A DNA stretch of 50,199 nucleotides from an uncultured Opitutales bacterium. Its GTDB lineage: Bacteria > Verrucomicrobiota > Verrucomicrobiia > Opitutales > Intestinicryptomonadaceae. Position 1 is the stretch's first letter, and each line of letters starts with the position of its first letter. Positions 32,380 to 40,815 of the stretch are shown in pieces. Where the stretch lies: assembly GCA_944389885.1 (NCBI GenBank), contig CALXNZ010000018.1:1-50199 (forward strand). The letters run 5' to 3'. Below the pieces are notes generated by a model, which saw only the letters and a program-made list of their open reading frames with translations, was not told where the DNA came from and did no database searches. Made by a program: the position numbers and the translations under genes.

Positions 32380-34446
32380 ATGGCAACCAAAAGCACAAAA
32401 AAAACGCCCCCTAAGAGCAAAGCTACAAAGAAAGTTCCTTCAAAAAAAGGAACAGCAAAGACAACGCCCGCAAAGCCCGCCGCAAAAAAACCGGCAGTAG
32501 CAAAAAAACCGGCCGCTTCTCCGCAGAAGAAAGCGCAGCAAAAATCCGCAACTCCGGCCGCGAAATCGAATCCGGCTCAAAAAAAATCCGGGGCGCCCCA
32601 GAAAGTTTCCGCAAAAAAACCGGCGGCGTCACCGTTGAAACCAAAAGTCCAACAGAAGCCGAAGGCTCCCCAAAAGCCTGCTAAGAGCGCTGCAAAATCG
32701 CCAAAAGGTTCACAAGCCCCGCAGAAGAATCCCGAAGAAAAAAGAGCCTCAACTCCCATAGCCGAACACAAGCGCAAGCTCAACGACAAGATACGCCAAC
32801 TCATACACCTCTCTAAAGAACAAGGCTTCCTGACCACCCAAGATATAAACAAACACCTTACAGAAACCCTAAGCAGGCCGGAAGAATTCGAGAATGTAAT
32901 CAACATACTTGAGAATCTCGACGTTGCCATACTCGACAACGAGGAGGAAGTTGACAATTTTAAACACCGCTCCGACGAGAATGAAGAACGCCAGACCAGA
33001 GCCCTTCAAACGGAGACGCTCGACGACCCAGTGCGCATGTATCTGAGGCAGATGGGACAGGTTCCCCTTCTCACCAGGGACGAAGAGGTTTCAATTTCAA
33101 AGCGCATAGAAAACGCGGAACAAAAGGCAACCAAGGCCCTATTTTCAGTGGCCTTGACAAACCGCTTCCAGCTCGACACCGCAAAAAAGCTCGCGGCCCG
33201 CGAGGAACGTTTCGACAAAATCGTTCTCGACAAGAAAGTTGACAGCCGCGAAAACTATTTTAAAGAGCTTCCCAAATACATAGCCGACGCCGACGCGCTC
33301 GAGGAAAAGCTTGAAAAAGAATGGGAAGCCTCCGAAGAAGCCTCCAACGAGAGCCTCAAGAAGCGCCATATGGCGCAATTCAGAAATCTGGAATCAAAGC
33401 TGAAGGATATTTACACAAAGGGCTATAAATTCAAGCTCAAGATATTCGAGGAATTTCTCGACCAACTCGCCCCCACTTTAAGGGAAATTGAAGACTTAGT
33501 GTATAAATTAAGGGCGATAGAAAAAATAGGAAATAAGGCGAAGATAGCCGATGCCTATACAATCAATGCCCGATTGAATCAGATTCGCAATAAGTACCGC
33601 ATAGACCCTATCGAACTCGTGGATTTAGTTAAGAATGTTCGATCCGCAATGAGAGAGGCCCACAGGGCTAAAACGGAGATGGTGCGGGCAAATCTGCGCC
33701 TTGTAATATCAATCGCTAAAAAATACACGAACCGCGGCCTCAACTTTCTCGACCTCATACAAGAAGGCAATATGGGCCTGATGAAGGCCGTGGAAAAATT
33801 TGAATACCGCCGCGGCTATAAGTTCTCGACATACGCCACTTGGTGGATTCGCCAAGCCATAACGCGCTCAATCGCCGACCAAGCGAGAACGATAAGAATT
33901 CCCGTACACATGATAGAAACGCTCAACAAGGTCATGCAGACCCAAAAGCAGCTTCTGCAAGAACTCGGGCATGAACCCACTCCGGACGAAGTCGCAAATG
34001 AAATGCAATTTCCGGTAGAGCGCGTGCAGGCAATTATGAAAATGGCGCAACAGCCAATATCCTTGCAGAGTCCCGTAGGAGATTCGGACGACACGAATTT
34101 CGGAGACTTCATCGAGGACAAGGGAGCGGAAAATCCCTACGATATGACTGCATACTCCCTATTGCGCGAAAAACTTATGGACGTTCTCGAATCGCTGACC
34201 CCGCGCGAGCGCAAAGTTTTAAGTCTGAGATTCGGGCTTCAAGACGGATACTCGCGCACGCTTGAGGAGGTCGGAAAGCAGTTCAACGTCACCCGCGAGC
34301 GCATACGCCAAATAGAGGCAAAAGCCCTTCGAAAGATGCGCCACCCCACGAGGCTGCGCCAGCTTCACGGATTCTTTGAAGCCGAGGGAAACAATACGGG
34401 TCCGGGATTCGACCACTTTAAGAAATTAAAGTCGGATACGGACTAA
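32380..34446 (+). CDS. rpoD: Housekeeping sigma factor (sigma-70) with Lys/Ala/Pro-rich N-terminal tail
   Basis: The primary sigma factor, 688 residues. Residues 1 to about 127 are a basic, low-complexity tail built from AKKP, AAKP and PQK units, like a histone H1 tail. Region 1.1 follows (about 131-190, [20 protein letters not shown]), then region 1.2 ([17 protein letters not shown]) and a non-conserved region. Regions 2.1-2.4 come next, with [34 protein letters not shown] and [17 protein letters not shown]. Region 3 is followed by region 4, with the helix-turn-helix [19 protein letters not shown]. The core is fully conserved, so it should recognise standard -35/-10 promoters. The tail is unusual. 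The start ATG follows AACAAATAAAAT, 19 bases past dnaG. Confidence 0.96.
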   Translation: MATKSTKKTPPKSKATKKVPSKKGTAKTTPAKPAAKKPAVAKKPAASPQKKAQQKSATPAAKSNPAQKKSGAPQKVSAKKPAASPLKPKVQQKPKAPQKPAKSAAKSPKGSQAPQKNPEEKRASTPIAEHKRKLNDKIRQLIHLSKEQGFLTTQDINKHLTETLSRPEEFENVINILENLDVAILDNEEEVDNFKHRSDENEERQTRALQTETLDDPVRMYLRQMGQVPLLTRDEEVSISKRIENAEQKATKALFSVALTNRFQLDTAKKLAAREERFDKIVLDKKVDSRENYFKELPKYIADADALEEKLEKEWEASEEASNESLKKRHMAQFRNLESKLKDIYTKGYKFKLKIFEEFLDQLAPTLREIEDLVYKLRAIEKIGNKAKIADAYTINARLNQIRNKYRIDPIELVDLVKNVRSAMREAHRAKTEMVRANLRLVISIAKKYTNRGLNFLDLIQEGNMGLMKAVEKFEYRRGYKFSTYATWWIRQAITRSIADQARTIRIPVHMIETLNKVMQTQKQLLQELGHEPTPDEVANEMQFPVERVQAIMKMAQQPISLQSPVGDSDDTNFGDFIEDKGAENPYDMTAYSLLREKLMDVLESLTPRERKVLSLRFGLQDGYSRTLEEVGKQFNVTRERIRQIEAKALRKMRHPTRLRQLHGFFEAEGNNTGPGFDHFKKLKSDTD

Positions 34447-34491
34447 TATTCTATGGCTGCGCGCTATAATCAATAATCTGCCGTAGGAACA

Positions 34492-34896
34492 ATGGCGACT
34501 CCGCCGAGAATAATTTTAATAACCGCCTTGTCCATATTGACGACATTGGCGGCGGCGGAGCTTGGCGCCCAGAGCGTCAGGCGAAAATCCGTAAATACGA
34601 TTGCACCATCTCCTTCAATGAGGCAGTACCTTGAATCCCTTCCGAAAGAGGACATAGACTTATATTTTGGCCGCGTAATAGGGGTTGGAGACGGCGTGGC
34701 GTATGTATTGGTGAGCTCTCCGACAAAAATGAGGGGTAGAATTCCGGTATATTACGCCTGCGATATGGCGATGCGTCCGACAGCAATACTTTCGGACATG
34801 CGGCTTGCGCATAAAAACTGCGCCGCTTTTAAGATTGAAAACGGAAGCGTCGAAAAGGGCGACAGCGTAATGGTAAAACATATGGTTGGCGAGTGA
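34492..34896 (+). CDS. Small exported hypothetical protein
   Basis: A 134-residue protein with a probable signal peptide (ILITALSILTTLAAAELGAQ, cleavage near 22-26). The mature part is short and partly basic, with strands YFGRVIGVGDGVAYVLVSS and RIPVYYACDM and a closing KGDSVMVKHM. I do not recognise the family. It starts 45 bases past rpoD in the same direction, and its stop faces the dtd stop across a hairpin. Codon usage resembles that of its neighbours, which supports it as a real gene. Confidence 0.7.
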   Translation: MATPPRIILITALSILTTLAAAELGAQSVRRKSVNTIAPSPSMRQYLESLPKEDIDLYFGRVIGVGDGVAYVLVSSPTKMRGRIPVYYACDMAMRPTAILSDMRLAHKNCAAFKIENGSVEKGDSVMVKHMVGE

Positions 34897-34923
34897 CGGC
34901 AATAGCCGCATACGTCTTGCGCC

Positions 34924-34972
34924 GATTCCCCAATGCCTGCATTATAACAGCATGCAAAACGTTTGGGGAATC
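34924..34972. terminator. Hairpin between the converging hypothetical gene and dtd
   Basis: GATTCCCCA (34924-34932) pairs with TGGGGAATC (34964-34972), a 9-bp stem around a 31-base loop with an internal GCAT/ATGC pair. It overlaps the dtd stop codon. There is no T-run on either side, so a role as a two-way terminator or RNA end is only likely. Confidence 0.5.
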
Positions 34973-35441
34973 AAAGGCTCTTATCGCGCGAGTCTAATAT
35001 TATGGTCACGGGGCCGTCATTGACAAGGCCCACGTCCATCATTGCTCCGAATTCCCCGCGCTCAACGGTACGGCAGGTTAATTTTTCAAGGATTTCGGCA
35101 AAGGTCTCGTAAAGGGGTATTGCCTCGTTGGGAGCCGCGGAGCGGTTGAATGAAGGTCGATTGCCTTTCCTGACATTCCCGAAAAGAGTAAATTGGCTCA
35201 CGAGCAAAATATCTCCTCCGGAATCCAATAGAGAGCGATTCATTTTTCCATCGCCGTCCTCAAATATCCGCAGTTGGGTGGCTTTCGCAGCTATCCATTC
35301 GGCGTCCGCGATGTTGTCGCCTTTTTCCACGGCCAAAAGCAATAAGAGACCCTTCCCTATTTCACCGCTGCGGCGGACAACCGAACCGTTCTCGATTATA
35401 TCCACATGCGCATTTTTTACACGTTGTATTACAGCCCTCAT
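34971..35441 (-). CDS. dtd: D-aminoacyl-tRNA deacylase
   Basis: DTD removes D-amino acids (and glycine from tRNA-Ala) mischarged on tRNA, acting through a dimer with a cross-subunit Gly-cisPro motif. The 156-residue protein shows the opening MRAVIQRVKNAHV, the SQFTLFGNVRKGNRPSF motif and the VNDGPVTIIL motif with the GP dipeptide. Length is usual. The start overlaps the epimerase-like stop by one base (TAATG), so it is the last gene of a long minus-strand run. Confidence 0.95.
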   Translation of the reverse strand: MRAVIQRVKNAHVDIIENGSVVRRSGEIGKGLLLLLAVEKGDNIADAEWIAAKATQLRIFEDGDGKMNRSLLDSGGDILLVSQFTLFGNVRKGNRPSFNRSAAPNEAIPLYETFAEILEKLTCRTVERGEFGAMMDVGLVNDGPVTIILDSRDKSL

Positions 35442-36358
35442 TAGTACAACCTCACTTCGACCGAGAACGTCGAACTCGAATCCGGATCAACAAAATGCTT
35501 TGGGTTTGACGGGCTGAACGGCGGCGACATCCACGGCTCGACACAATAGAAAGGCCTGCCGTCACATTCCGACCACGTCACGAAACAAAATCCGGGAGCG
35601 GGCTTTCCGCCGTCGTTAAAAATTATCGTCACATCTTCCTCTCCGCTGTATGTTCCGAATTTGACTACGCCGGTTTTTAAATTGCAGTGTATATTTGTCT
35701 TAAACTCAGGATCGGCAAAACATGACGGAGGATTTTCCAAAATATCGAGGGTTCCGGGAATTTTGCCTATGCGATACACCTTTCTCGCGTCGCTCAACAA
35801 GCGATAGTTTTCCAATTTATGAGACGCATTCCACGGCATTTTAAAATAAAAATGATTGCCGGCTCCCCATGGGATTCTGACTTTGTCGCGATTTATTAGA
35901 GTGAGTTGGCACAGCATAGACAACTCATCGAAGCGATACGCCACGAGAAATTCATAACTATACGGATATGCCTGATTACATTCGTCCGACGGAAGAAATT
36001 TTGAAGTAAAGCCGGAGCCGCCAATATTGACTATCTCAAATTTTCCACCCGCCGCATAGCCGTGTTTTTTCATGGGAAGAACATTTCCCTGCGGAGTTTT
36101 CCAAAATCCAATCTTACCGTCGGCGCATGCGGAGCTTGCGAAGGGAAAAAGTATGGGGTTCCCACCGCGCACATCGCCGCCCTCCTCGCCCACCAAAGGA
36201 GAGCCGTCCTGCCAATAAATAACATCTCTGGGCCTTGAACCCGCCAAATTCAGGCTCCAGGACATCAGTCGCGCCCCGTTTTCCGGATTTGCAGTAAACG
36301 TAGAAGCGCCCCTCTTCCACTTGTAAATATCGACGCCGTCTATATTAAATTTTTCCAT
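35441..36358 (-). CDS. Aldose-epimerase superfamily protein
   Basis: A beta-sandwich protein of the galactose-mutarotase-like fold, 305 residues from the ATG at 36358. Family marks are NGARLMSWSL, GGNPILFPF, a KKHGYAAGG segment with the conserved histidine, and GAGNHFYF, where mutarotases carry the second histidine. CVEPWMSPP ends the catalytic part with the glutamate. It resembles YeaD/YihR-like hexose-6-phosphate or general sugar epimerases more than GalM; the sugar is unknown. The frame runs upstream to 36418, overlapping psd, but MEKFNIDGVDIYKW is the family-like start. It is one base from dtd and 37 bases from the psd stop. Confidence 0.83.
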   Translation of the reverse strand: MEKFNIDGVDIYKWKRGASTFTANPENGARLMSWSLNLAGSRPRDVIYWQDGSPLVGEEGGDVRGGNPILFPFASSACADGKIGFWKTPQGNVLPMKKHGYAAGGKFEIVNIGGSGFTSKFLPSDECNQAYPYSYEFLVAYRFDELSMLCQLTLINRDKVRIPWGAGNHFYFKMPWNASHKLENYRLLSDARKVYRIGKIPGTLDILENPPSCFADPEFKTNIHCNLKTGVVKFGTYSGEEDVTIIFNDGGKPAPGFCFVTWSECDGRPFYCVEPWMSPPFSPSNPKHFVDPDSSSTFSVEVRLY

Positions 36359-36395
36359 GTTTAGAGTTTTCGTTAAATATAGTTTATTTTCAACG

Positions 36396-37304
36396 CTAAA
36401 CTTGCAGAATCCCGGCAAGAGAATTTACGCAGGCGTATGTTTCCACGCCGCAAGAGCTCATTTTGCGAAGCTGCGGATTAAATTCTATTTTGCAATTTTG
36501 CGGAAATATTGTGGCCACGCAAGACCCACCGAATCGGAAAAAACCGGCCACATCTCCCCTGGCGACATTTTCGTCCAACCCACCGAAATTGACGATGCCG
36601 CCGACATTTGTAGCGCCAATTTCAACGAATGCGCAAACGCCAAAGTCCGGGGAATCCACAAGGTTCAGGACGCGCCTGTTTTCCCACAATATCGATATAT
36701 TGCGCACGAGAGCTATTGGACTAACCGAATAAAGAAGGCCGTTTATAATTTTACGCGCACACAAGCGCCCATTTATAGGATAGTGAAAACGATGGTAATC
36801 GGCGGGGCTCAAGCGCGAGACCAGCATGGTTCCTCCAAAGAACCGCCTCGCTAATTTTTCGTCTCCGAGAAATGAAGCCAAATTAAACCTTTGCCCCTTA
36901 ATATAGAAGAAATCCGACTCTCCGATATTTTCGACTAAAAGATGTCTGCCGTCCGCCGGAAATGAAACCGCTTTAAAATTTTCCGGGAAAGGCACAGGGC
37001 GGGCGCCGCGCCTTAAGGCTCTGGTAAAAAAATCGTTGAACGTCCGAAATGAATCGGGAGATTTTTCAAATTCCGACGCATCGATACCGTTGTCCGTTAT
37101 AAATTTTCCGACGGCTTTGGCGCTTGCCTTTGAATCGGCCCAAATTCCGCATAAACCGGAAAACCACGCCCTGCAAAATACGCTCCAAAGGGGAATTTTT
37201 CCCAACGGATTTTCATACAGGAATCGCATGAAAGACTCTGCGGGAACTTTCTCCACTTCAAATTTTCCGGAATCAAGATTGTATATTTTTATCCCCTTTT
37301 TCAA
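36396..37304 (-). CDS. psd: Phosphatidylserine decarboxylase proenzyme (GGS type)
   Basis: Psd forms phosphatidylethanolamine from phosphatidylserine at the inner membrane. It self-cleaves to create a pyruvoyl group. The 302-residue protein has the self-cleavage serine at S261 in FRFGGSCV, the GGS variant of the LGST motif found in Psd2-type enzymes. A D118-containing PADGR and an H174-containing RFHYP supply the other catalytic residues. The N-terminus, IKIYNLDSGKFEVEKV, fits the Psd2 family. The only close start is TTG at 37304, which lies inside the end of recD2 with a 32-base overlap, so it is likely coupled to it. No phosphatidylserine synthase gene (pssA) is adjacent. Confidence 0.93.
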   Translation of the reverse strand: MKKGIKIYNLDSGKFEVEKVPAESFMRFLYENPLGKIPLWSVFCRAWFSGLCGIWADSKASAKAVGKFITDNGIDASEFEKSPDSFRTFNDFFTRALRRGARPVPFPENFKAVSFPADGRHLLVENIGESDFFYIKGQRFNLASFLGDEKLARRFFGGTMLVSRLSPADYHRFHYPINGRLCARKIINGLLYSVSPIALVRNISILWENRRVLNLVDSPDFGVCAFVEIGATNVGGIVNFGGLDENVARGDVAGFFRFGGSCVATIFPQNCKIEFNPQLRKMSSCGVETYACVNSLAGILQV

Positions 37305-39468
37305 GCAGCCTCCTTACAAGACACGTTTTACGCATTAAAGCCCTACGATTTGATACGGCGCGCGCCCATGCGTCGGCGTCGCCGACCACAAAAACCTTTT
37401 TACGGCCGCGGGTCAATCCGGTGTAGATGAGATTTCTCCACAGCATTATAAAGTGGCCGCGCAAAATAGGCATCACCACAACGGGAAACTCGCTCCCTTG
37501 AGACTTGTGGATAGTCACCGCATACGACTGTTGGAAATCCGCGAGATCCGCCCTTTGCAAAACTACTTTCCGACCGTCGAAGTCGGCAACCAGCGACGAT
37601 TTGTCGCGCGCAATAGAAATTATGCGCCCCATATCCCCGTTAAAAAGCCCTATGTCATAGTTGTTGCGCGTCTGCATGATTTTATCGCCGACGCAATACG
37701 AAACAGAACCGAAAGATATCCCGTCCGAATTGGGATTCAAAGCCGCCTTCAAAGCGGCATTTAGAGCCGCCGTGCCGGCGGCGCCCTTATGCATTGGCGC
37801 CAAAACTTGGGCGTCGGAGACAGGGTCGAGTCCGTACAGTTTCGGAATATTTTTTAGGATTTCCACGCATGTATCCACACATTCCTCCGGGGTCTGCGTG
37901 CGTATAAAAGTTAGATCGTCTGAGGGATTTACCGCCCTTACGGAGCTTTTTTCATAGAGAGCTATCGAATCCCTTCCGGCCAATATTTCGTGGGCCACGC
38001 CGACTATCGCGCTGCGCTCGCCCTGCCTAAATATTTTATTGAGCCGGGTCACCGGAAAGAGTCCGCAGTCTATGATATCTTTTAGAACATTTCCTGCGCC
38101 GACGCTCGGGAGCTGGTCGGTATCGCCCACAAGCAGGAGATGCGCAGTTTCAGGAACGGCCGAAAATACTGCCGAAGCCAATTTGGAATCCAACATTGAC
38201 GCCTCGTCTATTATGACAAATTTTGAGTCGAGTTTTTTTCTTTCCCAATATTTGAACCTGCCGTCCTCAAAGCCGAGCATTCTATGAATCGTTTTGGCTT
38301 CCACCCCGGTGCTTTCAGTCATTCTCTGCGCGGCGCGCCCGGTGGGAGCTGCCAACAGCGGAGGGCATTTCTTTGCCTTCAGGATATCGCACAAAGCCCG
38401 CAATATGGTCGTTTTGCCTGTTCCGGGGCCTCCAGTTATCACGCTTACTTTAAAGCGAAGCGCGGCGGATATCGCCTCCGATTGGGATTCGGCAAATTTA
38501 AATCCGGCGCGCTGTCTGGCCCATTCCACAGCTTTATCCACTATTATCGGAGGAAGTTCGCCCTGATGCGACTGTATTTCCAACAGGCTTGAAGCGATGC
38601 GGCGTTCCGAATAATCCTGCTGCTGGCTCTGCAATATATTTTTGTCTGAAAATTTTAAAGAGCCCTCGCCCGCGAGAGACTCCACACGCTCCCAACACTT
38701 GCCCGCATCTACTTTTAAAAGCTCAGACGCCCTGTTTACAAGCTCCGCGCCCGACACGCATGTGCTTCCCTCGTCTTCTATTTCGGAAAGGACATGCAAT
38801 ATTCCGGCATCTATGCGCTCCGGACTTTCGCTTGGGATTCCCAAATTCAACGCTATTTTATCCGCCGTGAGAAATCCTATCCCGTCTATTTCCTTAACCA
38901 GTTTATAAGGTTCGCGCCGCACTATTTCCGCGGCGTCCTCGCCGAATTTGCGCATTATTCTAACGCACATCGACATTCCTATGCCGTATGTGCGCAAAAA
39001 TATTAGAATCTCGCGAAGAGCCTTTTGTTCCTCCCAAGATTTTTTTATTTTCTTTGCGCGCTCCGCGCCTATCCCGCGTATTTGGCGGAGTTTTGCGGAA
39101 TCCCCGCTTATTACATCGAGAGTATCCTCCCCAAATTTCTCGACTATGCGCTTTGCAAATCCGGGGCCTATGCCCTCTATAAGTCCGGAGCCGAGATATT
39201 TTTCAATGCCGTAAATAGTGGAAGGCAGGCGCGATTCAAAATTTTCGACTTTTAATTGCGCCCCATAGGAGGAGTGTCTCGACCACCTCCCGGAAACTCG
39301 AACAGTCTCGCCGCATTGAATCGACGGCATGACGCCCGTAAGGGTGATTGGTTCCTTCCCGTATTTCTCCGAAGACGGCTTTAAGACCGCAACGCAATAA
39401 CAGTTTTCATCGTTAAAGAAAACTATGCGTTCCACAACGCCTTCTACCATTGTCAAACCGCCGTCCAT
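37273..39468 (-). CDS. recD2: RecD2-type DNA helicase
   Basis: A 731-residue superfamily-1 helicase that acts 5' to 3' without RecB or RecC. Features in order: an OB-like N-terminal domain, tandem helix-hairpin-helix segments (GIGPGFAKRIVEKFG near 99, IRGIGAERAKKI near 130, IDGIGFLTADKIA near 194), Walker A (TGGPGTGKTTI, 345-355) and Walker B (VIIDEASM, 418-425). A C-terminal UvrD-like domain follows, with TIHKSQGSEFPVVV and LIYTGLTRGRK. An ATG six codons in (39450) is an alternative start. It is preceded by the HAD gene (19 bases) and overlaps psd by 32 bases. Confidence 0.95.
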   Translation of the reverse strand: MDGGLTMVEGVVERIVFFNDENCYCVAVLKPSSEKYGKEPITLTGVMPSIQCGETVRVSGRWSRHSSYGAQLKVENFESRLPSTIYGIEKYLGSGLIEGIGPGFAKRIVEKFGEDTLDVISGDSAKLRQIRGIGAERAKKIKKSWEEQKALREILIFLRTYGIGMSMCVRIMRKFGEDAAEIVRREPYKLVKEIDGIGFLTADKIALNLGIPSESPERIDAGILHVLSEIEDEGSTCVSGAELVNRASELLKVDAGKCWERVESLAGEGSLKFSDKNILQSQQQDYSERRIASSLLEIQSHQGELPPIIVDKAVEWARQRAGFKFAESQSEAISAALRFKVSVITGGPGTGKTTILRALCDILKAKKCPPLLAAPTGRAAQRMTESTGVEAKTIHRMLGFEDGRFKYWERKKLDSKFVIIDEASMLDSKLASAVFSAVPETAHLLLVGDTDQLPSVGAGNVLKDIIDCGLFPVTRLNKIFRQGERSAIVGVAHEILAGRDSIALYEKSSVRAVNPSDDLTFIRTQTPEECVDTCVEILKNIPKLYGLDPVSDAQVLAPMHKGAAGTAALNAALKAALNPNSDGISFGSVSYCVGDKIMQTRNNYDIGLFNGDMGRIISIARDKSSLVADFDGRKVVLQRADLADFQQSYAVTIHKSQGSEFPVVVMPILRGHFIMLWRNLIYTGLTRGRKKVFVVGDADAWARAVSNRRALMRKTCLVRRLLEKGDKNIQS

Positions 39469-39487
39469 TGCGCAAATACAAACAGTT

Positions 39488-40153
39488 TTACAAATTTATG
39501 TCGAAAACAATTTTCGCTAAATCGGCAAAATTGCTAAAATGTCCGACAGCTTTCGGGCACTCCGCAATCAAATCTTCCAAAGAATTGGATCCCCCGGCAA
39601 TTAGGGCGGAATCTACGCCGCCGTTAAATGCCGCAAGGTAATCGTACGGGGAATCTCCCACCACTAAAGACTCGGCGGCGTTAGCCCCGAGTTTTGCAAG
39701 GGCAAACTCGGTATATTTTGGATCGGGTTTGCGCGGCGAATGCAGAGAAGTCCCCACTATTTCGTCAAGATATTTATCCAATCCCAAATGAGCGAGTATT
39801 GGGCGGGCGCCGTCCTCTTGTTTATTTGTAAAACAAGCCGTTTTTTTCCCGCGCGATTTTAAAGCCTCTAAAATTTCGCGGGCGCCGTCCATGGCTTTGA
39901 GTCCCTCAAAAATATATTGCGGATATAGCTTTAAATATAATTCACCAAGTTTTGTGGCGGTTTCGTCGCCGCAATTTGCAAGTTTTTTAAGCGTTATAAA
40001 TATAGAGCCGCCAACTGTCCTAAATACGGTATCGTAATCGGGCGGCGTCATGCCGAACTCTTCAAAGGTTCGCTTTGCGCAAAGATAAATTGCGGTGTAG
40101 TTATCCACAAGCGTTCCGTCAAGGTCGAAAAATATATACTTGTAGTCTTTCAT
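39488..40153 (-). CDS. HAD-family phosphatase (phosphoglycolate phosphatase-like)
   Basis: A 221-residue HAD hydrolase. Motif I is FFDLDGTLVDN (about 8-18), motif II CFTNK, motif III the lysine in SPRKPDP, and motif IV VVGDSPYD. The cap is a four-helix type between motifs I and II, as in Gph. Phosphoglycolate phosphatase is the most common activity, but other small phosphates are possible. Its start overlaps the bioD stop by four bases, so it is expressed with the biotin genes. A biotin role is not implied by sequence, although a phosphatase at this place recurs in the reasoning about the operon. Confidence 0.87.
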   Translation of the reverse strand: MKDYKYIFFDLDGTLVDNYTAIYLCAKRTFEEFGMTPPDYDTVFRTVGGSIFITLKKLANCGDETATKLGELYLKLYPQYIFEGLKAMDGAREILEALKSRGKKTACFTNKQEDGARPILAHLGLDKYLDEIVGTSLHSPRKPDPKYTEFALAKLGANAAESLVVGDSPYDYLAAFNGGVDSALIAGGSNSLEDLIAECPKAVGHFSNFADLAKIVFDINL

Positions 40154-40815
40154 AATTTAGACAACTCCGACATTTCTATGAATCGAGTTTCGGGAAAATC
40201 ACGCGATAAAACCATTTTAAGATAATCCCGCGTTGAATTTACAAGGATTGAATCGTCCGCCTCAAAAACATTATAGACAACCCCCCATAAACTTATATTA
40301 AAAGCCCTGCAGGCGACAAAGCTCATCAAGGCGTGGTTTATGCTGCCAAGACGCGACGGCACGACGAGTATCAGAGACAATTTTTTGTCGGAAATATAGT
40401 TTGCAGTCAGATAATTTTCCGTCAGCGGAACCATTATTCCACCCGCTCCCTCCACGAATACGGTATCGAATTTCTCCAAAAGCCTTTTGGTGCAATCGGA
40501 AATTTTATCGAAGTTGAAACTGACTTTATCCACGGCGGAGGCTACATGCGGAGAAGCTGGATATGAGAGAACATACGGACATGTCGTCCCGTCTTTGTCC
40601 TCCGGAAAAATATCGGTTCCCATGATTCTCCTATGCTCAATTATATCCTCGGAGATGCCGGAGCAACCGGTCTGAATCAGCTTCTGCGTGGCGACGCGCA
40701 ATCCTGCCCGCGCGCATTCGCGCGCCAAGAATCCCGTACAGGCGGTTTTACCGATGCCCGTATCCGTACCGCTTACAAAAAAAGCCCCCTTCAAATTTTC
40801 GATGAAATTACGCAT
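40150..40815 (-). CDS. bioD: Dethiobiotin synthetase
   Basis: BioD closes the ureido ring of dethiobiotin from diaminopelargonate, CO2 and ATP. The 221-residue form from the ATG at 40815 begins MRNFIENLKGAFFVSGTDTG, with the P-loop GTDTGIGKT following at once, as in the family. The catalytic lysine segment is QKLIQTG, and EGAGGIMVPL completes the site. The frame is open to 40905 inside bioC, but that part is not family-like. The chosen start lies 25 bases inside the bioC end, which suggests coupling. Confidence 0.95.
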   Translation of the reverse strand: MRNFIENLKGAFFVSGTDTGIGKTACTGFLARECARAGLRVATQKLIQTGCSGISEDIIEHRRIMGTDIFPEDKDGTTCPYVLSYPASPHVASAVDKVSFNFDKISDCTKRLLEKFDTVFVEGAGGIMVPLTENYLTANYISDKKLSLILVVPSRLGSINHALMSFVACRAFNISLWGVVYNVFEADDSILVNSTRDYLKMVLSRDFPETRFIEMSELSKL

